The notes beneath the pieces are model-generated. The model worked only from the letters and a program-made list of their open reading frames with translations. It had not been told where the DNA came from and did not search any database. Positions 16,865 to 25,419 of a stretch of 64,000 bases of DNA are shown in pieces. The position numbers and the translations under genes are program-made. Source of the DNA: Pseudomonas putida (lineage in GTDB: Bacteria; Pseudomonadota; Gammaproteobacteria; Pseudomonadales; Pseudomonadaceae); the NCBI RefSeq assembly GCF_025905425.1, contig NZ_CP109603.1:594001-658000 (forward strand), in the 5' to 3' direction. Within the stretch, counting starts at the first letter, position 1; each line of letters starts with the position of its first letter.

Positions 16865-17778
16865 CGCAGTTGAGGATCGAAGCCAGCACCGCGCTGTGCC
16901 AATTGCAGGATGCCGGGCGCTTTGGCGTACGCCACTTGGGCGTGACCCAGGGTGGGGCGCTGGACTGGGTGGCGATGAACTGGGCCAACTGGCTGCTGGG
17001 TAACCCGCTGGGTGCGCCGGTGATCGAGGTGGCGTTAGGCGGATTCAGCGTGGTGGCTGAGCAGGATTGCGTACTGGCCTTGGCTGGCGCCGATCTGGAT
17101 GCGCGGGTCGATGATCAGCCCCTGGCACCGTGGCGCAGTTTTGCCCTGGCCAAAGGTCAGCGCCTGACCCTGAAGCAGCCCAAGCAGGGTGTGCGGGCCT
17201 ATCTTGCAGCCCCGGGTAGGTTCCAGGCAGAGGCTGTGCTGGGCAGTTGCGCCACGGTTGTACGTGAAGCGCTGGGCGGCATCGATGGGCGCGGGGACGC
17301 GCTGGGCAAAGGGCAGGTGCTCGCGTTTGCGGGTTCAGCACCGGCCCTGCGTGAAGTGCCCGAAGCGTTGCGACCCGTGTATTCGGCAAAGCCTGTGCTC
17401 GACCTGGTGATGGGCGCGCAGATTGGTGACTTCAGCGGTACCAGCCTGTTCGAGGCGTTTAACAGCGACTGGACGTTGGACAGCCGAGCAGACCGCATGG
17501 GGATCCGTTTGCTTGGGCCACAGCTGGTCTATCAGGGCGCGGCGATGATCTCCGAAGGGATCCCGCTCGGGGCGGTGCAGGTGCCGCCAGATGGGCAGCC
17601 GATTGTGCTGCTCAATGACCGGCAGACCATTGGCGGCTATCCGCGGTTGGGGGCGTTGACGCCGTTGGCGTTGGCGCAACTGGCGCAGTGCATGCCTGGA
17701 GAGGCAGTGCGGTTCAGGGCGGTGGTGCAGGAGGAAGCTTGGCGGGAACAGCAGGGTTATCTGAACCGTTGGCGGTGA
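16861..17778 (+). CDS. pxpC: 5-oxoprolinase subunit C (KipA/Ahs2 family)
   Basis: 305 residues, starting in an ATGA overlap with pxpB. Biotin-dependent-carboxylase-like/Ahs2 features: LQDAGRFGVRHLGVTQGGALDWVAMNWANWLLGN near the N-terminus, VRAYLAAPGR in the middle, and SRADRMGIRLLGP plus AAMISEGIPLGAVQVPPDGQPIVLLNDRQTIGGYPRLG near the C-terminus. It is the last gene of the MFS-pxpABC operon. A REP pair follows 5 nt after the stop and probably marks the 3' end. Confidence 0.9.
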   Translation: MTQLRIEASTALCQLQDAGRFGVRHLGVTQGGALDWVAMNWANWLLGNPLGAPVIEVALGGFSVVAEQDCVLALAGADLDARVDDQPLAPWRSFALAKGQRLTLKQPKQGVRAYLAAPGRFQAEAVLGSCATVVREALGGIDGRGDALGKGQVLAFAGSAPALREVPEALRPVYSAKPVLDLVMGAQIGDFSGTSLFEAFNSDWTLDSRADRMGIRLLGPQLVYQGAAMISEGIPLGAVQVPPDGQPIVLLNDRQTIGGYPRLGALTPLALAQLAQCMPGEAVRFRAVVQEEAWREQQGYLNRWR

Positions 17779-17782
17779 AGCT

Positions 17783-17871
17783 ACCGGCCTCTTCGCGGGA
17801 CAAGCCCGCTCCCACTTGTCTGGACTGCACTTGAACCTGTGGGAGCGGGCTTGTCCCGCGAAGAGGCCGGT
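17783..17871. repeat. REP element pair (inverted)
   Basis: ACCGGCCTCTTCGCGGGACA… at 17783-17816 and its inverse ending at 17871, with about 20 nt between. It separates the convergent pxpC and VWA genes. Both arms carry the same GGGACAAGCCC variant, which suggests the arms are kept matched. Confidence 0.85.
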
Positions 17872-17881
17872 GCAAGCGATA

Positions 17882-19060
17882 TCACTTAGACAGATACCGC
17901 ATCCCATCTTCCAACCCCTGCAAGGTCAGCGGGTACATCTTGTCCTCGATCAAATCCCGCACCAGGTGCGTTGACGCGGTGTAGTCCCAAGCCTGCTTCG
18001 GGTACGGGTTGATCCAGATGATCTTTTTGAATTTCTCCATGAAGCGCTGCATCCACACATACCCGGCTTCTTCGTTCCAGTGCTCCACGCTGCCACCGGG
18101 CTGGGTGATCTCGTAGGGCGCCATGGCCGCATCGCCGACGAACACCACTTTGTAGTCATCGCCGTACTTGTGCAGCAGGTCGAAGGTAGAGAACCGCTCC
18201 GACGTGCGCCGCAGGTTGTTCTTCCACACCGACTCGTACACGAAATTGTGGAAGTAGTAGTACTCCAAGTGCTTGAACTCGGTCTTGCAGGCCGAGAACA
18301 GCTCTTCGCAAACCTTTACATGAGCATCCATCGAGCCGCCGATATCGAACAGCAACAGCAGCTTGACGGTGTTGCGCCGCTCGGGGCGCATCTGAATGTT
18401 CAGCAACCCGGCATCGCGTGCGGTGTGGTCGATGGTGCCGTCGATATCCAGCTCTTCAGCCGCACCTTCACGGGCGAACTTGCGCAGCCGGCGCAGGGCC
18501 AGCTTGATGTTGCGCGTGCCCAGTTCGACCTGATCGTCGAGGTTCTTGTACTCGCGCTGGTCCCACACCTTGACGGCCTTGCCCTGGCGCTGGCCAGCCT
18601 CGCCCACGCGGATGCCTTCGGGGTTGAAGCCGCCCGAGCCGAACGGGCTGGTGCCGCCGGTGCCGATCCACTTGTTGCCGCCGGCGTGGCGTTCTTTTTG
18701 CTCTTCGAGGCGCTTTTTGAATGCTTCGATCAGCTTGTCCAGGCCGCCGAGGGACTGGATCTGTGCACGTTCTTCATCGCTCAGCGAGCGCTCGAATTCC
18801 TTGCGCAGCCAGTCTTCGGGGATCAGTGCTTCAAGGTGACGGTCGAGGTTTTCCAGGCCTTTGAAGTAGGCGGAAAAGGCCCGGTCGAACTTGTCGAAAT
18901 GGCGCTCGTCCTTCACCAGGATGGCCCGCGCCAGGTAATAGAACGCGTCCATGTCGGCGAACACCACGCGCTGTTGCAGGGCATTCAGCAGGTCAAGCAG
19001 TTCACGTACCGACACCGGCACCTTGGCCGCGCGCATTTCGTTGAACAGGTTGAGCAGCAT
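17882..19060 (-). CDS. VWA domain protein (CoxE-like), partner of MoxR ATPase
   Basis: 392 residues. The N-terminal half is helical and charged (LLDLLNALQQRVVFADMDAFYYLARAILVKDERHFDKFD). A Gly/Ser-rich linker follows (GGTSPFGSGGFNPEG). The C-terminal von Willebrand A domain has the metal-ion-dependent adhesion site LLLLFDIGGSMDAHV (DxGxSM, with Gly at the second position) and the later GDAAMAPYEI. The gene lies 10 nt downstream of the MoxR AAA+ gene on the same strand. MoxR-VWA pairs act as chaperone-like assembly or activation systems, often for metalloenzymes; the client here is unknown. Confidence 0.82.
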   Translation of the reverse strand: MLLNLFNEMRAAKVPVSVRELLDLLNALQQRVVFADMDAFYYLARAILVKDERHFDKFDRAFSAYFKGLENLDRHLEALIPEDWLRKEFERSLSDEERAQIQSLGGLDKLIEAFKKRLEEQKERHAGGNKWIGTGGTSPFGSGGFNPEGIRVGEAGQRQGKAVKVWDQREYKNLDDQVELGTRNIKLALRRLRKFAREGAAEELDIDGTIDHTARDAGLLNIQMRPERRNTVKLLLLFDIGGSMDAHVKVCEELFSACKTEFKHLEYYYFHNFVYESVWKNNLRRTSERFSTFDLLHKYGDDYKVVFVGDAAMAPYEITQPGGSVEHWNEEAGYVWMQRFMEKFKKIIWINPYPKQAWDYTASTHLVRDLIEDKMYPLTLQGLEDGMRYLSK

Positions 19061-19070
19061 GGCCGGCTCC

Positions 19071-19916
19071 TCAGCGGTTGCCGCGCCGGCTCATGAAGGC
19101 CAGGCGTTCGAGCAACTGGACGTCCTGCTCGTTCTTGACCAAGGCGCCAGCGAGGGGCGGGATGGCTTTGGTCGGGTCACGCTCGCGCAGCACCGCTTCG
19201 CCGATGTTGTCGGCCATCAGCAGCTTGAGCCAGTCGACCAGCTCGGAGGTGGAGGGCTTCTTCTTCAGGCCCGGCACCTTGCGCACGTCGAAGAACACGT
19301 CCAGCGCCTCGCTGACCAGCGATTGCTTGATGTTCGGGTAATGCACATCGACGATCTGCTGCAGTGTGGCGCGGTCGGGGAAGGCGATGTAGTGGAAGAA
19401 GCAACGGCGCAGGAAGGCGTCGGGCAGTTCCTTTTCGTTGTTCGAGGTGATGATGATGATCGGGCGCTGTTTGGCCTTGATGGTCTCGTCGATTTCGTAG
19501 ACGTAGAACTCCATCTTGTCGAGCTCTTGCAGCAGGTCGTTGGGGAACTCGATGTCGGCCTTGTCGATTTCGTCGATCAGCAGAATCACCCGCTCTTCAG
19601 CCTCGAAAGCCTCCCACAGCTTGCCCTTTTTCAGGTAGTTGCGCACATCGTGGACTTTCTCGGTGCCGAGCTGCGAGTCGCGCAGGCGGCTGACCGCGTC
19701 GTACTCGTAGAGCCCCTGGTGGGCCTTGGTGGTGGACTTGATGTGCCAGGTGATCAGGCGGGCGCCGAAGGAGGCCGCGAGCTGCTCGGCGAGCATGGTC
19801 TTGCCGGTGCCTGGTTCGCCTTTGACCAGCAGCGGGCGTTCGAGGGTGATGGCCGCGTTTACCGCCAGTTTCAGGTCATCTGTGGCGACGTAGTCGCGGG
19901 TGCCTTCGAACTTCAT
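19071..19916 (-). CDS. MoxR-type AAA+ ATPase
   Basis: 281 residues from the ATG at 19916, which has AGAGGA upstream; the longer frame to 20039 runs through a REP element and is not coding. Walker A is KGEPGTGKTMLAEQL and Walker B is ILLIDEIDKADIEFPNDLL. Sensor 1 is IIITSNNEKELPDAFLRRC, with the arginine-finger region FLRRCFFHYIAFPD. The family remodels partner proteins using ATP, normally with a VWA protein encoded next door, as here. Confidence 0.9.
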   Translation of the reverse strand: MKFEGTRDYVATDDLKLAVNAAITLERPLLVKGEPGTGKTMLAEQLAASFGARLITWHIKSTTKAHQGLYEYDAVSRLRDSQLGTEKVHDVRNYLKKGKLWEAFEAEERVILLIDEIDKADIEFPNDLLQELDKMEFYVYEIDETIKAKQRPIIIITSNNEKELPDAFLRRCFFHYIAFPDRATLQQIVDVHYPNIKQSLVSEALDVFFDVRKVPGLKKKPSTSELVDWLKLLMADNIGEAVLRERDPTKAIPPLAGALVKNEQDVQLLERLAFMSRRGNR

Positions 19917-19935
19917 GGGAGTGTCCTCTGCGGGG

Positions 19936-20033
19936 TGCCTGTGCCGGCCCTTTCGCGGGGCAAGCCCGCTCCCACAGGGGTAATGCAGTCTCTGTGGGAG
20001 CGGGCTTGCCCCGCGAAAGGGCCTGCACAGGCA
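19936..20033. repeat. REP element pair (inverted), variant with CCCTTTCGCGG
   Basis: TGCCTGTGCCGGCCCTTTCG… at 19936-19977 and its near-perfect inverse at 19992-20033. Both arms carry CCCTTTCGCGG where the other REPs in the window have CCTCTTCGCGG. The compensating change in both arms indicates that the hairpin is maintained. Confidence 0.85.
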
Positions 20034-20131
20034 ACACATGTTTGTCGTTTGTCAGCGACTATACCCCGGCCCCGGACGCCTGCAAACGCAGACCGGGTAT
20101 TCAGTCTCTGAATGATGCGTCGCAGCAGAAT

Positions 20132-21205
20132 TCAGTCAGCATCAGGCGCAGGCTGCTCATACCGCGCACTGAACGCCTGCACAAACCCATTGCGCAGAAT
20201 CTGCAAAAACGCCTCGAAGCCACTGACATCCTGCTTGTGCACGCTGCCACTGAGCGCCACCCGGGTGGCGAACTGGTTTTTTGGCTGGTTCTTCAGCACC
20301 GTTTCGGTGCCCCCCACCAGCGCTTCCCACACCGAGCGGAAGAAGCCCTTGTCCTTGTTCTGCACGTCCTGCTGCCAGTTGAAGACATCGACATCGCGCA
20401 GCAATGGCTTGATATAGCCAGTGAGCCGACCCTTTTCAGCCTGGGCTTCGATCACCAGGTCGCCATGCCCGGCATTGAAGTCGAACTTGCCATAGGCACT
20501 GGCAAAGTCATTGAGCTTGCGCAACTGAATGTCGGTGGCGCGCAGGCGGAATTCGAAGTCGTCGAAGTCGCTGAACGGGTCGAAGGTGGCGCGGCTCTCC
20601 ACCTTGGCATTGCCGAACAACACGGCACGGGCGTCGAAGCTGGCGTCCCGCCGGCCTTTTTCGTTGCGCACATTGGTCAGGTTGCGAATGCTGGCGTCGA
20701 GCCGGGTGGCCTTGAGGTTGACCGGTGGCTTGGAGGTGAAGTTGCGAAAGGTCAGCACGCCGTCTTCGATGCGCACTTCATTGAGGGTGATGGGCAGCAG
20801 TTTTTCCAGCTGCTGGCGCCAGTCGGTGCCCCGGCCAGTCTGCGAAGCCTGCTTGCTGCCCCCATCGACGAAGTTCAGCGCTGGCCGCACGAACGTCACC
20901 TCCGCCACCACGGCACGGTCGTACCACAGCGCGTGCCAGCTCACCGACAGGTCGATCAACGGCGCGTCGAGCAGTGGCACCGGCACCTTGCCGGTGGTCT
21001 TGACGATCGTCAGGCCGTTGATCTGGTAGGCGCCACGCCACCAGGCCAGATCGACGTCAGCGACCTGGCCCCGGTAGTCACCCATGTCGGCCAGCTTGTC
21101 GTTGAGGTAGTCGCGCACCAGGTAGGGCAGGGCCAGGTGCAGGGCCACCAACAGCACGACCAGGCTGGCCAGGCCGACCAGCGGCCAGCGGTAGCGACCT
21201 TTCAT
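20132..21205 (-). CDS. AsmA-like/DUF748 family envelope protein
   Basis: 357 residues from the ATG at 21205 ([44 protein letters not shown], broken here by the membrane helix at about residues 8-28). It has an N-terminal membrane anchor followed by a long beta-rich periplasmic part with the AsmA/DUF748 patterns: [42 protein letters not shown] and the AsmA-like repeat. AsmA-type proteins bridge inner and outer membranes and are linked to phospholipid transport and outer-membrane balance. It is divergent from cysK, with 133 nt between them. Confidence 0.68.
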   Translation of the reverse strand: MKGRYRWPLVGLASLVVLLVALHLALPYLVRDYLNDKLADMGDYRGQVADVDLAWWRGAYQINGLTIVKTTGKVPVPLLDAPLIDLSVSWHALWYDRAVVAEVTFVRPALNFVDGGSKQASQTGRGTDWRQQLEKLLPITLNEVRIEDGVLTFRNFTSKPPVNLKATRLDASIRNLTNVRNEKGRRDASFDARAVLFGNAKVESRATFDPFSDFDDFEFRLRATDIQLRKLNDFASAYGKFDFNAGHGDLVIEAQAEKGRLTGYIKPLLRDVDVFNWQQDVQNKDKGFFRSVWEALVGGTETVLKNQPKNQFATRVALSGSVHKQDVSGFEAFLQILRNGFVQAFSARYEQPAPDAD

Positions 21206-21338
21206 CGACGGTTCTCCAGGGCTGGATGTGCGGTTGACCGCAGCCGGAGCCTGGGAGTTCGAACAGGCTTTACGGGCCAACGGGGCAGGCTTACCCTTTA
21301 AGTCTTTCCCTGCATCTTCATGTTCAAGGACCCCTGCC

Positions 21339-22313
21339 ATGAGCCGTATCTACGCAGACAACGCCCATTCCATCGGTAACACGCCGCTGGTGCAGATCAA
21401 CCGCATCGCCCCGCGCGGGGTAACCATCCTGGCCAAGATCGAAGGGCGCAACCCAGGCTACTCGGTCAAATGCCGGATCGGCGCGAACATGGTCTGGGAC
21501 GCCGAGAGCAGCGGCAAGCTCAAGCCTGGCATGACCATCGTCGAGCCCACCTCGGGCAACACCGGCATTGGCCTGGCGTTCGTCGCCGCCGCCCGTGGCT
21601 ACAAGCTGATCCTGACCATGCCGGCCTCGATGAGCCTGGAGCGACGCAAGGTGCTCAAGGCGCTGGGCGCCGAGCTGGTGCTGACCGAGCCTGCCAAGGG
21701 CATGAAGGGCGCGATCGAGAAGGCCAACGAAATCGTCAACTCCGACCCAGCCCAGTACTTCCAGCCAGGCCAGTTCGAGAACCCGGCCAACCCGGCGATC
21801 CATGAAAAGACCACCGGCCCGGAAATCTGGAACGACACCGACGGCGCGGTCGATGTGCTGGTGGCGGGCGTGGGCACCGGCGGTACCATCACTGGCGTGT
21901 CGCGCTACATCAAGCAGACCCAGGGCAAGTCGATCCTGTCGGTGGCGGTGGAGCCGGTGGCCTCGCCGCTGATCAGCCAGACCCTGGCCGGTGAAGAGCT
22001 CAAGCCCAGCCCGCACAAGATCCAGGGCATTGGCGCAGGCTTCGTGCCGAAGAACCTCGACCTTTCCATGGTCGACCTGGTTGAGACAGTGACTGATGAA
22101 GAGTCCAAGGCCATGGCCATCCGCCTGATGCAGGAGGAGGGCATTCTTTGTGGTATTTCCTGTGGCGCGGCGATGGCGGCGGCAGTGCGCCTGGCCGAAA
22201 AACCGGAGATGCAAGGTAAGACCATCGTCGTAATCTTGCCCGACTCCGGCGAGCGTTACCTGTCGAGCATGCTGTTCAGCGACCTGTTCAGCGAGCAGGA
22301 AAACCAGCAGTAA
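21339..22313 (+). CDS. cysK: cysteine synthase A (O-acetylserine sulfhydrylase)
   Basis: 324 residues from the ATG at 21339, with AAGGA upstream. The sequence follows enterobacterial CysK closely. PLP is held by the Lys in [17 protein letters not shown], the substrate loop is [13 protein letters not shown], the PLP-phosphate loop is [13 protein letters not shown], and the C-terminal motif is [19 protein letters not shown]. The enzyme makes cysteine from O-acetylserine and sulfide in the cytoplasm. Confidence 0.93.
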   Translation: MSRIYADNAHSIGNTPLVQINRIAPRGVTILAKIEGRNPGYSVKCRIGANMVWDAESSGKLKPGMTIVEPTSGNTGIGLAFVAAARGYKLILTMPASMSLERRKVLKALGAELVLTEPAKGMKGAIEKANEIVNSDPAQYFQPGQFENPANPAIHEKTTGPEIWNDTDGAVDVLVAGVGTGGTITGVSRYIKQTQGKSILSVAVEPVASPLISQTLAGEELKPSPHKIQGIGAGFVPKNLDLSMVDLVETVTDEESKAMAIRLMQEEGILCGISCGAAMAAAVRLAEKPEMQGKTIVVILPDSGERYLSSMLFSDLFSEQENQQ

Positions 22314-22380
22314 TCGCCCCACCCGCTGATCAAGCGCAACACTCGGCGATCCGGTTTATTGCAAAATCTTCATGAGTGAG

Positions 22381-22413
22381 ATCCCGCCCAGGTTGTTTGT
22401 ACCGGGGCGGGAT
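22381..22413 (+). other. stem-loop between cysK and the LpxO-like gene
   Basis: ATCCCGCC (22381-22388) and GGCGGGAT (22406-22413) form an 8-bp perfect stem with a 17-nt loop. No T-run follows directly; T7 lies about 20 nt further on, at 22434-22440. It may be a weak cysK terminator or a leader structure for the next gene. Confidence 0.4.
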
Positions 22414-22485
22414 GGGTTTATGATGGCCGGATGATTTTTTTGGGAGCAGGCAGCGCTGGCCTGTTTCCTTGCCAAGGAGTGTTGC

Positions 22486-23421
22486 ATGACCTTTTCCTTC
22501 GTCGCCAAGGCGGGTGTCCTGCTGGTGTTTTTCGGCAGCGTGCTGTTCGTGCACCTGCGCGGCAAGGCGCGCCTGCCGGTGTTGCGCCAGTTCGTCAACC
22601 ATTCGGCGCTGTTCGCCCCCTACAATGCCTTGATGTACCTGTTCTCTGGCGTGCCGTCCAAGCCCTACCTGGACCGCCAGCGCTTCCCCGAGCTGGATGT
22701 GCTCAAGGACAACTGGCAGGACATCCGCGAGGAGGCCATGCGCCTGTTCGATGAGGGCTATATTCGCGCTGCGGAAAAAGACAACGACGCAGGCTTCGGT
22801 TCGTTCTTCAAGAAGGGCTGGAAGCGCTTCTACCTGAAGTGGTACGACAAACCGCTGCCCTCGGCCGAAGCCCTGTGCCCGCGCACCGTCGAGCTGCTCA
22901 GCAGCATCCCCAACGTCAAGGGCGCGATGTTCGCCTTGCTGCCGGGCGGCAGCCACCTGAACCCACACCGCGACCCGTTCGCCGGCTCCTTGCGCTACCA
23001 CCTGGGCTTGTCCACGCCCAACTCCGACGACTGCCGCATCTACGTCGATGGCCAGGTCTATGCCTGGCGTGATGGTGAGGATGTGATGTTCGACGAAACC
23101 TACGTGCATTGGGTCAAGAACGAAACTGACGTCACCCGCGTGATCCTGTTCTGCGACATCGAGCGCCCGCTGAGCAGCCCGCTGATGACCCGCATCAACC
23201 GCCAGGTCAGTGCCTTCCTCGGCCGCGCTACCGCGCCGCAGAACACCGATGATGAGCGCGTGGGCGGGATCAACCAGGCGTATGCCTGGAGCAAGCGCTT
23301 CAGCAACAAGATCAGCGGCCACGTGAAGCAGTTCAAACGCGCCAACCCCAAGGCTTACCGCATTTTGCGGCCGGTGTTGGCGGTGGTGGTGGCGTATCTG
23401 TTGTATCGCTGGTTGTTCTAA
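22486..23421 (+). CDS. lpxO: LpxO-like aspartyl/asparaginyl beta-hydroxylase family dioxygenase
   Basis: 311 residues. An N-terminal membrane helix (FVAKAGVLLVFFGSVLFVHL) and a C-terminal hydrophobic end (ILRPVLAVVVAYLLYRWLF) anchor it in the inner membrane. The central cupin-like domain has the iron and 2-oxoglutarate residues of the family: PGGSHLNPHRDPFAGSLRYHLGL (HxD plus Arg/His) and DETYVHWVKN (distal His). LpxO hydroxylates the secondary laurate of lipid A at C2 using oxygen and 2-oxoglutarate. The size and both anchors fit LpxO better than a soluble Asp hydroxylase, although it lies next to a siderophore locus. Confidence 0.78.
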   Translation: MTFSFVAKAGVLLVFFGSVLFVHLRGKARLPVLRQFVNHSALFAPYNALMYLFSGVPSKPYLDRQRFPELDVLKDNWQDIREEAMRLFDEGYIRAAEKDNDAGFGSFFKKGWKRFYLKWYDKPLPSAEALCPRTVELLSSIPNVKGAMFALLPGGSHLNPHRDPFAGSLRYHLGLSTPNSDDCRIYVDGQVYAWRDGEDVMFDETYVHWVKNETDVTRVILFCDIERPLSSPLMTRINRQVSAFLGRATAPQNTDDERVGGINQAYAWSKRFSNKISGHVKQFKRANPKAYRILRPVLAVVVAYLLYRWLF

Positions 23422-23664
23422 TTTCTACGCGGCCGCAGTGTCAGGTGTTCCTGGCGCTTGCAGGTGTTGTTGAGCAACGTGTTCAGCAAAGCCCGTCCAA
23501 CAGACCATCAGCGTCAAGCAGATCGACAATCACCCGTTCATCGACGGCATACACCCCGCGTGACGGGACTCCTCGGAAAGCGCCGCCAGCGCGGTGGTCA
23601 GGTCGATGTCTTTGCGTTTATAGAAAATTATAGATCGATTATAAGGGTTTTATAGACCAGCAAT
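23422..23664. other. non-coding spacer with AT-rich patch and TTATAGA repeats
   Basis: No convincing gene. Short frames exist on both strands but lack start signals; on the minus strand a stretch reading DIDLTTALAALSEESRHAG hits a stop, so a decayed gene is possible. At 23615-23660 the DNA turns AT-rich, with three direct copies of TTATAGA at 23618, 23628 and 23650. Confidence 0.45.
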
Positions 23665-23700
23665 AAAAAGGGGCGGTCGCCGTTGCAATCGCCCCCTTAT
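23665..23700 (-). terminator. intrinsic terminator of the azurin-pvdE transcript
   Basis: Read on the minus strand, just after the pvdE stop, a GC stem (GGGGCG pairing with CGCCCC) is followed directly by TTTTT. This is the normal arrangement of a rho-independent terminator, 21 nt beyond pvdE. Confidence 0.75.
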
Positions 23701-23720
23701 CGAACTCATGCAACGTTGTC

Positions 23721-25373
23721 TCAGGCTGGTTCCAACGCCTCGACCACCTTGCCACGGCTAAGATGCACCACCTTGTCCGCCGTATCGAAGTACCGGTCAT
23801 CATGCGAGATCACGATGATGGTCTTGCCCAACCGCTTCAGGTCCGGCAGCAGCTCGGTGTAGAACACCCGGCGGAAGGTCGGATCCTGGTCTGCCGCCCA
23901 TTCGTCGAACACCAGTACCGGCCGCCCATCCAGCCAGGCATTGACCAGCGCCAGGCGTTTGCGCTGGCCGGTAGAAAGGTCGGTGGTGGTGAACGCGCCA
24001 TTGCGCACGCTCACCTTGTGGGCGATCTCCAGCCGCTCCAGGTAGCGGGTGGCATCGCTGGGCAGGCTGTGCTCGTGCTCGGGCAGGTCTTCAAACAAGT
24101 AGTAGTCGGCGAACACGGTGGTGAACAGCTGGCGATAGTCGTCCAGCCCCTCAGGCCCGATGGCCTTGCCGTTCAGGCGCACTTCGCCGCGTTGCGGGGT
24201 ATACAGGCCCAGCAGCAGCTTGATCAGCGAGGTCTTGCCGCAGCCGTTCTCGCCGACGATGAACAGGATCTCGCCCGGCGCGATGCTCAGGTTCACCGGC
24301 CCGACGCGGAAGGGCTCGTTGCCGTCCACTGGTGGGTAGGCGTACTCGACATTGTGCAGCTCCAGGTGCGCGCTGCCTGGGGCGGTGTGCTTGACCGGTT
24401 GGTCCAGCAGCAGGTGCGGTTCGGGCGAGGAAAAGCGCTCAGACAGGTCGGCGATGCGGCGGAACGCCACCTGGGCGCGGCCGAGAATCGGCAGGTTGCC
24501 GATCAGTGTCTCCAGCGGGCCTTTCATGTACAGCAGCACCAGCACGAAGCCGCTCATCACCGCCGGGTCGTTGCTCGGCCACAGTGATTGCAGGGCCAGG
24601 GTCAGGCCGATGACCACAAAGAACAGCATCGACCCGAGGCTCTTGGCGGCCACGAAGATGTTGATGGCGCGGATGTGCGTGTTGGCGATGAAGTCCGCAG
24701 TGCCCTGGATGTTACGGGTCAGCATGGCGTGGCGGCGGCGGCGGTCGATGCGCAGCTCCTTGGCGCCTTCGGCAATGGCCGAGTAGTGCTTTTGCAGGTT
24801 GTCTTCGGCGTCGCGGGCGGCGTTGAACCCGGCCACGCCTTTTTGCCGGGCCACGTACTGCACCGCGCTGCCGATGCCGATCGCCACCAGGGTGATCAGG
24901 AAGATCGGCCACGACAGCCAGGCCAGGTAGGCCATGCAGCCGATCACCGTGGTCAGCGAGATCGCCAGCGGGGCGAAGGCGAAGGTGAAGTCGCTGATGG
25001 TGTCGACGTCACGGGTCAGCACCGGGATCAGGCGGTGGCTGCGGTAGCGCTCGATCTGCTCGATCGGTGCCGACAGCACCTTGGCGCCGAGGTCTTTGCG
25101 CAGCCGGGCAATGACCTTCTGGCCCACGTAGTTGGTGCCACTGTCGGCAGCCACGCTGCTCACCAGCGCCAGCACGCACAGGCCGGCGAAGGCCAGGATC
25201 ACGCCCTGGCTCATGCCGTCTGGGGCATGCAGGCCCTGGTTGACGGTGGCCAGCAGGGCGGTCACGGCCAGGCCGCCGACCATGCCCAGCAGCACCGAGA
25301 CGATGACCGCCGGGCGGTAGGGTTTGAGCAGGCCCAGCAATTCGCGGATGGCCCCGGGGGAAGACGTTTTCAT
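23721..25373 (-). CDS. pvdE: PvdE-type cyclic peptide/siderophore precursor ABC exporter
   Basis: 550 residues, the usual length of PvdE. Residues of about 15-290 hold six membrane helices (for example VIVSVLLGMVGGLAVTALLA, and LVAIGIGSAVQYVA). The nucleotide-binding domain has Walker A IVGENGCGKTSLIKLL, signature DLSTGQRKRLALVNAW and Walker B VLVFDEWAADQDP, with the switch His in VISHDDRYF. The WAADQDP end of Walker B and the LSTGQRKR signature are typical of the PvdE/SyrD-like group. PvdE moves the acylated ferribactin precursor from cytoplasm to periplasm, where the chromophore matures. The gene lies 46 nt downstream of the azurin-like gene on the same strand and probably shares its iron-starvation promoter. 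Confidence 0.92.
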   Translation of the reverse strand: MKTSSPGAIRELLGLLKPYRPAVIVSVLLGMVGGLAVTALLATVNQGLHAPDGMSQGVILAFAGLCVLALVSSVAADSGTNYVGQKVIARLRKDLGAKVLSAPIEQIERYRSHRLIPVLTRDVDTISDFTFAFAPLAISLTTVIGCMAYLAWLSWPIFLITLVAIGIGSAVQYVARQKGVAGFNAARDAEDNLQKHYSAIAEGAKELRIDRRRRHAMLTRNIQGTADFIANTHIRAINIFVAAKSLGSMLFFVVIGLTLALQSLWPSNDPAVMSGFVLVLLYMKGPLETLIGNLPILGRAQVAFRRIADLSERFSSPEPHLLLDQPVKHTAPGSAHLELHNVEYAYPPVDGNEPFRVGPVNLSIAPGEILFIVGENGCGKTSLIKLLLGLYTPQRGEVRLNGKAIGPEGLDDYRQLFTTVFADYYLFEDLPEHEHSLPSDATRYLERLEIAHKVSVRNGAFTTTDLSTGQRKRLALVNAWLDGRPVLVFDEWAADQDPTFRRVFYTELLPDLKRLGKTIIVISHDDRYFDTADKVVHLSRGKVVEALEPA

Positions 25374-25419
25374 GAAGCGCGATCTCGGTGATGGAGTGGG
25401 GGTGGGCGGCGCGGCGGGG

